Below the pieces are notes generated by a model. It searched no databases. It was not told the origin of the DNA and worked only from the letters and a program-made list of their open reading frames with translations. A stretch of DNA of 64,000 nucleotides from Petunia secreta. Its lineage: Eukaryota > Streptophyta > Magnoliopsida > Solanales > Solanaceae. This document shows positions 59,211 to 64,000 of this stretch, piece by piece (position 1 is the stretch's first letter; each line of letters opens with the position of its first letter). Where the stretch lies: positions 1,403,001 through 1,467,000 of the forward strand of contig JARKIP010000065.1 in NCBI GenBank assembly GCA_029990175.1, read 5' to 3'. A program made the translations under genes and the position numbers.

Positions 59211-59580
59211 TCACCCTAAGGTATTATTTAACACTGTGGTCATGACGCTTCTTGAAGTGTTAAATTTGATAGTCAGCTGTCTAAGGTGGGTCACAGTAGT
59301 ACCCTCATATGTTTCTCTCAAAGGCGCCCACATGGCATGAGTAGTCAGGAATTTTTCACATTCATGAATGAGATCATCAACAACATAATTTACAATAATT
59401 GCACATACAATGGTATCTTTCTTTTCCAATGCACTGTAATCTTCGAAATCTCTTCTGTGTTGGGCAATGTTACCCTCTTCTGGATGAACCAAAACATGGT
59501 TAATACTTTGCAGAGCATATTGGTCTTCAAGAACATATCACATCTTACGACTCCAGATGTTGTAATTCTCACCGTTTAGT
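59211..59580 (-). pseudogene. Copia gag relic, second copy
   Basis: Duplicate of 52275-52620, with HPEEGNIAQHRRDFEDYSAL and HAMWAPLRETYEGTTVTHLR. It differs by substitutions and small indels from the first copy. Confidence 0.82.
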
Positions 59581-60113
59581 TTCTCACCTTTGTTTAAGTT
59601 AGCAATAATACTTTTATGATGTTATTGTCTATCAACAAAAATAATCATGCAAGTATATTACTCATCATTTCTTTTGCATGTGATATACGCACTTAGGCAA
59701 ATCAATTAAAAAAATAATTTTATACTTAGTATAGAATCGAAAGGTTAATTCGTATCCATTCATCATCTATGGCTAAATGTTCAACTAATATTTTAAAAAA
59801 TTATTACTCATAGTGTGTTTGACATTATGTCAAGAATTTCAATGTCATGTCCTTATTTATTTCCACACATAAAATATAAATAACATGACATGTAATCATA
59901 GAAGTCAAAAACGTAATTTTATTAATGTAAAAATTACAATGGAAAACAACCTAAGTTACATATTGCAAGGTCATTTATGTTCATAAAAAGAATCTGGCTT
60001 TAGAGACCAATGAACCAAATTACTACCTTTCTTTTGCAGCAAGTTTCGGCATTGTTTAAAATTGAATAGTGTAACCAAAATTAAAGAAAACACAACGATG
60101 ACTCTGATACCAA

Positions 60114-60551
60114 TGTAGGTTAATTAAGGAATGAGAACAATGAATTGTGTATCTCGTTATTGCAACAGAAATTATTAAACTCACCACTGTCGAAATTGCC
60201 CCAAGTCTAACTTTGAATCACTAGGAGAGAAAATATATTCGACAAACTAAATGACCTTTTCACTATATGTGTATAATTGGAGATGAGAGAAGAAGATAGA
60301 AGAAACTTTTCTTGATAGAGGAAAAAGAAGTACGTGCTTCTTTTCAAAGGAATATTTTGGTCAGTTTTCTTTTCCTTTTCCCACTTTGCACGTTCCCCTT
60401 TTTATTTACCCCATTATTTTTCCACTACTTAATAGTGGTTAAAACTGATAGATAACTTCTTGTAACCGTCACATATTATCTCTTTCTTTAAATGGGTTGG
60501 GTCGGGTCAGTCCACATGAACGGCCGATAACCCAAACCCGAATAACTAACA
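60114..60551 (-). repeat. Copia LTR, second copy
   Basis: Duplicate of 53136-53571 with the same ends (TGTAGG, ACTAACA on the plus strand). The primer site is at 60101-60112. Confidence 0.9.
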
Positions 60552-63025
60552 TGTTATATACACATATATATCATACACAACTTATATACGCATACACATC
60601 AAAATTAAACTTGATCCACACGTACACACGTGGCACGCATTTCAGCCGTTCATTCCTCTCATCCAACGCCTCATACCCATTTTAATTTTTTTAATATCCA
60701 AGCAGACTCACACAAAAAATCTCTAAAATTATTTCCCCTTCCCCTTCCCTAAAATCGTCCGCCACCCTCACCTATCTCCGCTTTACCCTTTGACCTTTGT
60801 TCATTCAGATACACCACGAGCCACCCTCGTTCCAGCTATTAACACCCCAACTCCTCCCTCTCTACCTCGGTCTCGTTCACACACGAAAATGGAAAGCAAA
60901 TTCCCTCTCCTCATCATAACTTGAGCCCGATAAAGGAGTAAAGGATTTTGATTTGATTCTTTTGAAATGAATACCAACAAGGAAAGATCAAGGCAATCTC
61001 TCTACACACACAAGGCAAAGCAAAATAAATCGAGAAAAATTGGATCGACGCAGGGGTACAATGGGTTCGACCCGACCCGACTCGCTGACCGATATCACTT
61101 TTCTTTTCCTAATTTCTTCGTCTTTTTATGACTGAAATTATAAATGTGCTCATCTCCATGTTAAGTATAATAATGTTGGCTAAACATCGTCTCTAAAATC
61201 ATTTTCCTTCAACAATTGATAAGGAATTAAAATCACGACTTTGTATTGGTAAAATCGTGTTTATTGTCAGATGTTAATTGATCGTATAGTCTGCTTGGTT
61301 GGTTATTAGCTGCTGAAGTTTTTGCTTAGCTTTGATATTGATACTGTGCAGAGATGAGATAAATTGTATGTGAGTCGAGAGTTTGATGTTGTCGTCTTAA
61401 CTTGAACTTCAAATCTTAGGCAAAGACATGTATATTATATATTCAAATTGCGAATTCATCTATGCTCCCATGTATATATCTAGTCTATTTTGAAGTAGAA
61501 CACCATATAATACAAAACTTATGTATTTAGAGAGAGGTGTGAATTTAGTTATTCTCAAATTGTGGAATTTAAAAATATGATTTGGCTAGGATTATGCTTG
61601 GGACGTGAAAAAGAATCAATATGATAATTGCAAATGTTTTGAATATGTCGTACACCTAATTTATGGCTTAATACAGAGTGAGAATTGATTTAAATTCGGA
61701 TTTTGAATCGATTGGGATTTTATTTTGGGAAGATTAGCATAAAAGATCAATGTACCCGTAGGAGGACAGATTCTCCAAGTTTGAATTTCGAGTTAATTAC
61801 TGCAAAAATGTGGTCTAGTCCTAATCTGTAGTTGATTGACATAGGGATTTTCCTGCTTTCCTTATTTTTGGAAGTTATTTGTTCACACCTAAAGTTATTT
61901 TAAAACCTGACAATTAAAATTGGTCTATTACCATGTTTAGCTCTAATTGATTCTTTTTTTCTGTGAGAATTAACTAAAAATAAGCCCCTAGCTATGATTA
62001 TATAAACAGACGCTTTGCTACACTTTAAACGCACGCTGAAAATACTCAAAAAGAAGCATATTTATTACTTCTCTCCTTTCTCTTTGCTTTTGTTCTCTTA
62101 TGCTGACTGCTGGCTGTAAACTAAGAGAGAAAGCTAGTGATTCTGATCATTCTTTGTTCTTGAAAAATTGGTCTGCTAGTTTCTTGTTTCCTGATTGCAA
62201 AGGTAAAGACATCTATACCAGTATAACACTACGTGTAAAGTAGGTTTGAAAACATGTTTCTATGACTAGGATATGTTGTTCATGCCCATATACTCGTTGA
62301 TTTGGCCCTAATAGCCTTTATCCTAACCTAGTCATGCAGATTTGGATGACCTCAAAAGGTCATATCATCTTATCAACTATACAGGGATATGTACAGGCTC
62401 ACTAATTAACCAATATGTCCAAAAGGACAACTTAGATATTAGAGTTGAATCAGGGAAATAACCTGATGTTCCTATTGTGTAGAAGCAGCCTACAAATAGT
62501 GCATATCTGGTACTTGTTTTCCCTCTTTCTCTCCTACTTTCCTTAGACCCTCTTTGGTTGTATTTGCTAGGATTGCCCGTTGTACATAAGTTTGTACGAT
62601 GCAAAAGTTGTCAAAATAGTGTATTAGGACAGTATAGATGCACTGTGAATGGTGAAAATGCAATAGTGCTGCTGCTTTACATGGGTTATATAGGGTCACA
62701 TATCTGTCCTTCTTTTACTTTGTGGGTAAAATTATAATCTGGACCATCTATGCAAAATTCAATTTCGATTTTTTTGTGAAAGGTCTGATTATTTGTGTAA
62801 TTTCGAAAAATTAGTACTTTCTAAAAGTATAATATGGGATGTCCGTGTGAGAAAACATAATTTAAAATATTTTTGGTTAAGTAGGGGTTATTTTTGTAAT
62901 TCTGTCCCAACTAAGGATATTTCTACAAAATTATTAAAAATGGGCCCATTTTAATCTAAGGCCTGATTTTTCTAGAAAGGGTAGAAAAACATAACTAGCC
63001 ACCCGTTATAGTATAATAACTTTCA
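60552..63025 (+). mobile_element. Long-LTR piece, second copy
   Basis: Duplicate of 53572-56050 with scattered substitutions. It is non-coding throughout; short frames match the first copy's equally meaningless ones. Confidence 0.8.
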
Positions 63026-64000
63026 TGACATGACCCAGATTTTCGGCTAGGTCGTGAGGGAACCTGACAACCACCCTAGATCTGTCGCACGAGCCCTATA
63101 AACTTAACTTACGCAAACGATAATAATTTAACTAAATGAAGATATGAAATTAACTAAAATAACATAATAAAAGCGGAACAGACACATACTCTATGTATAT
63201 ATAAGCGAAACATATAGGTCTAGAGCCATCCAGATCAGATATCTATGAAGTATCCAAAAATATGTACATCTCCCGAAGGGAGAAAAACTGAGATATAACT
63301 ATGATAACTATAGGTGGTTTCCTCAATGAACAAGCTCGCTCACCACAGATAGCTGAAAACGTCTTGGCTCCTAAATCGCGCTGCTGGCTGGGTCCTGGAG
63401 CAGAATCTGTCGAAACAAAAAGACAACACAAAAAAACGAATAGGGAGTGAGTAATAAGGACTCAGTAAGAGAGGAATAACTAGCCTCCTCAAAGATAAAA
63501 GAGCCAGTCATAGAATCACACATCATGACAAGTAGAATAGAAAAACAATGCACGTAGTCATAAATACAAACAAATACAAGTAATGAAATGATATCAATGA
63601 AATATAATGTAATAGGGTCACATGTGCTGATAAGCAAGTGGAGCGGAATGTTCCTGCTCCTGGGGCAGAATACTCCTGCACCCGATATAATATATAACTG
63701 AGGTGGAATACTCGTGCACTCAGAATATGACATAACAACCCATAACAATAAAACATATCATATAAATGTGTTCCAAGGCTGTGGCATAGTAAGTACGCCT
63801 TGTCGGCAGCTATTCGCATAAAGAATGCGTGAATAGAATATCCAAAAGGCCATCAAAGGAATGGATATAATCGCTTACCTTAAGTCCTGGGTCAGAATAG
63901 CTACTGAACGACTTTTTTTCCAGTCCAACGTCCATCAAAATTATTCCTTTTGAGCCAAAGAAATATATTTGCACTTATAAGTTCCAGAAGAAAGAGTGTT
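63026..64000 (-). repeat. Tekay-like LTR, second copy, cut by the window end
   Basis: Duplicate of 56051-56969. It retains a segment of about 58 bp at about 63557-63614 that is absent from copy 1 (after CACGTAG). Confidence 0.85.

Larger units (their letters stand above)
58859..64000. repeat. Direct duplication, copy 2 (runs off the window)
   Basis: Begins GAACCGCTTCCCCCTCTTGG, as at 51894. Contains the copia gag relic (58859-59580), copia primer site (60101-60112), copia LTR (60114-60551) and long-LTR piece (60552-63025). The Tekay-like LTR (63026 on) follows. Divergence from copy 1 is a few percent by eye. Confidence 0.88.

Noticed and set aside
1..64000. Search for tRNA, rRNA, CRISPR-like arrays or a bacterial-type gene cluster
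   Set aside because: None seen. Regular repeats here have no spacer structure and lie in transposons, and the gene content is plant-like.

Overview
The window looks like nuclear DNA of a flowering plant: AT-rich, intron-bearing, and dominated by nested transposable elements. The only host gene I can support is the last coding exon of an IQ67-domain (IQD) protein at the left edge. The mix of repeat families resembles Solanaceae genomes, but that is recognition-based inference and not proof. I found no bacterial features, tRNA, rRNA or CRISPR arrays.

Left part (1-12150). An IQD terminal exon is followed by a (CT)n microsatellite and AT-rich intergenic DNA. Two tandem arrays (65-bp and 121-bp units) share a palindromic core. 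A Mutator-like element with about 120-bp terminal inverted repeats (7933-11321) was then hit by a CACTA element (8184-10467, TSD TCT/TCT). The CACTA element carries palindromic subterminal repeats and only the N-terminal transposase-associated domain.

Central nest (12151-36522). An L1-like LINE (ORF1 with DUF4283; ORF2 with endonuclease, RT and RNase H) is bounded by a 14-bp target duplication with one mismatch, 24.3 kb apart. Its 3' UTR is split by an Athila/Tat-type Ty3/gypsy element (18684-36324) that keeps gag and protease but lacks pol. That element was hit twice. A 6.66-kb CACTA element (22081-28737, TSD CAA) lies in the protease region; it carries a decayed Transposase_24-type gene and a Stowaway-like MITE. 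A 4.37-kb solo LTR (31517-35886, TSD ATGAC) lies in the 3' LTR.

Right nest (37914-64000). A second long LTR of a related family is split by a minus-strand Ty1/copia element (38282-53571). The copia element is itself split by a minus-strand Del/Tekay-like Ty3/gypsy element (39326-48530, perfect TSD CATCT). The 3.1-kb LTRs of that gypsy element contain two kinds of minisatellite. Beyond it lies the 3' end of another Tekay-like element (integrase, chromodomain-type tail, LTR; 56051-58858). A 6965-bp stretch (51894-58858) is followed directly by a second, slightly diverged copy that runs off the window. Their junction fuses copia gag to gypsy integrase.

No element retains an intact set of proteins. 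The region is a layered record of insertion, solo-LTR formation, internal deletion and tandem duplication next to one host gene.
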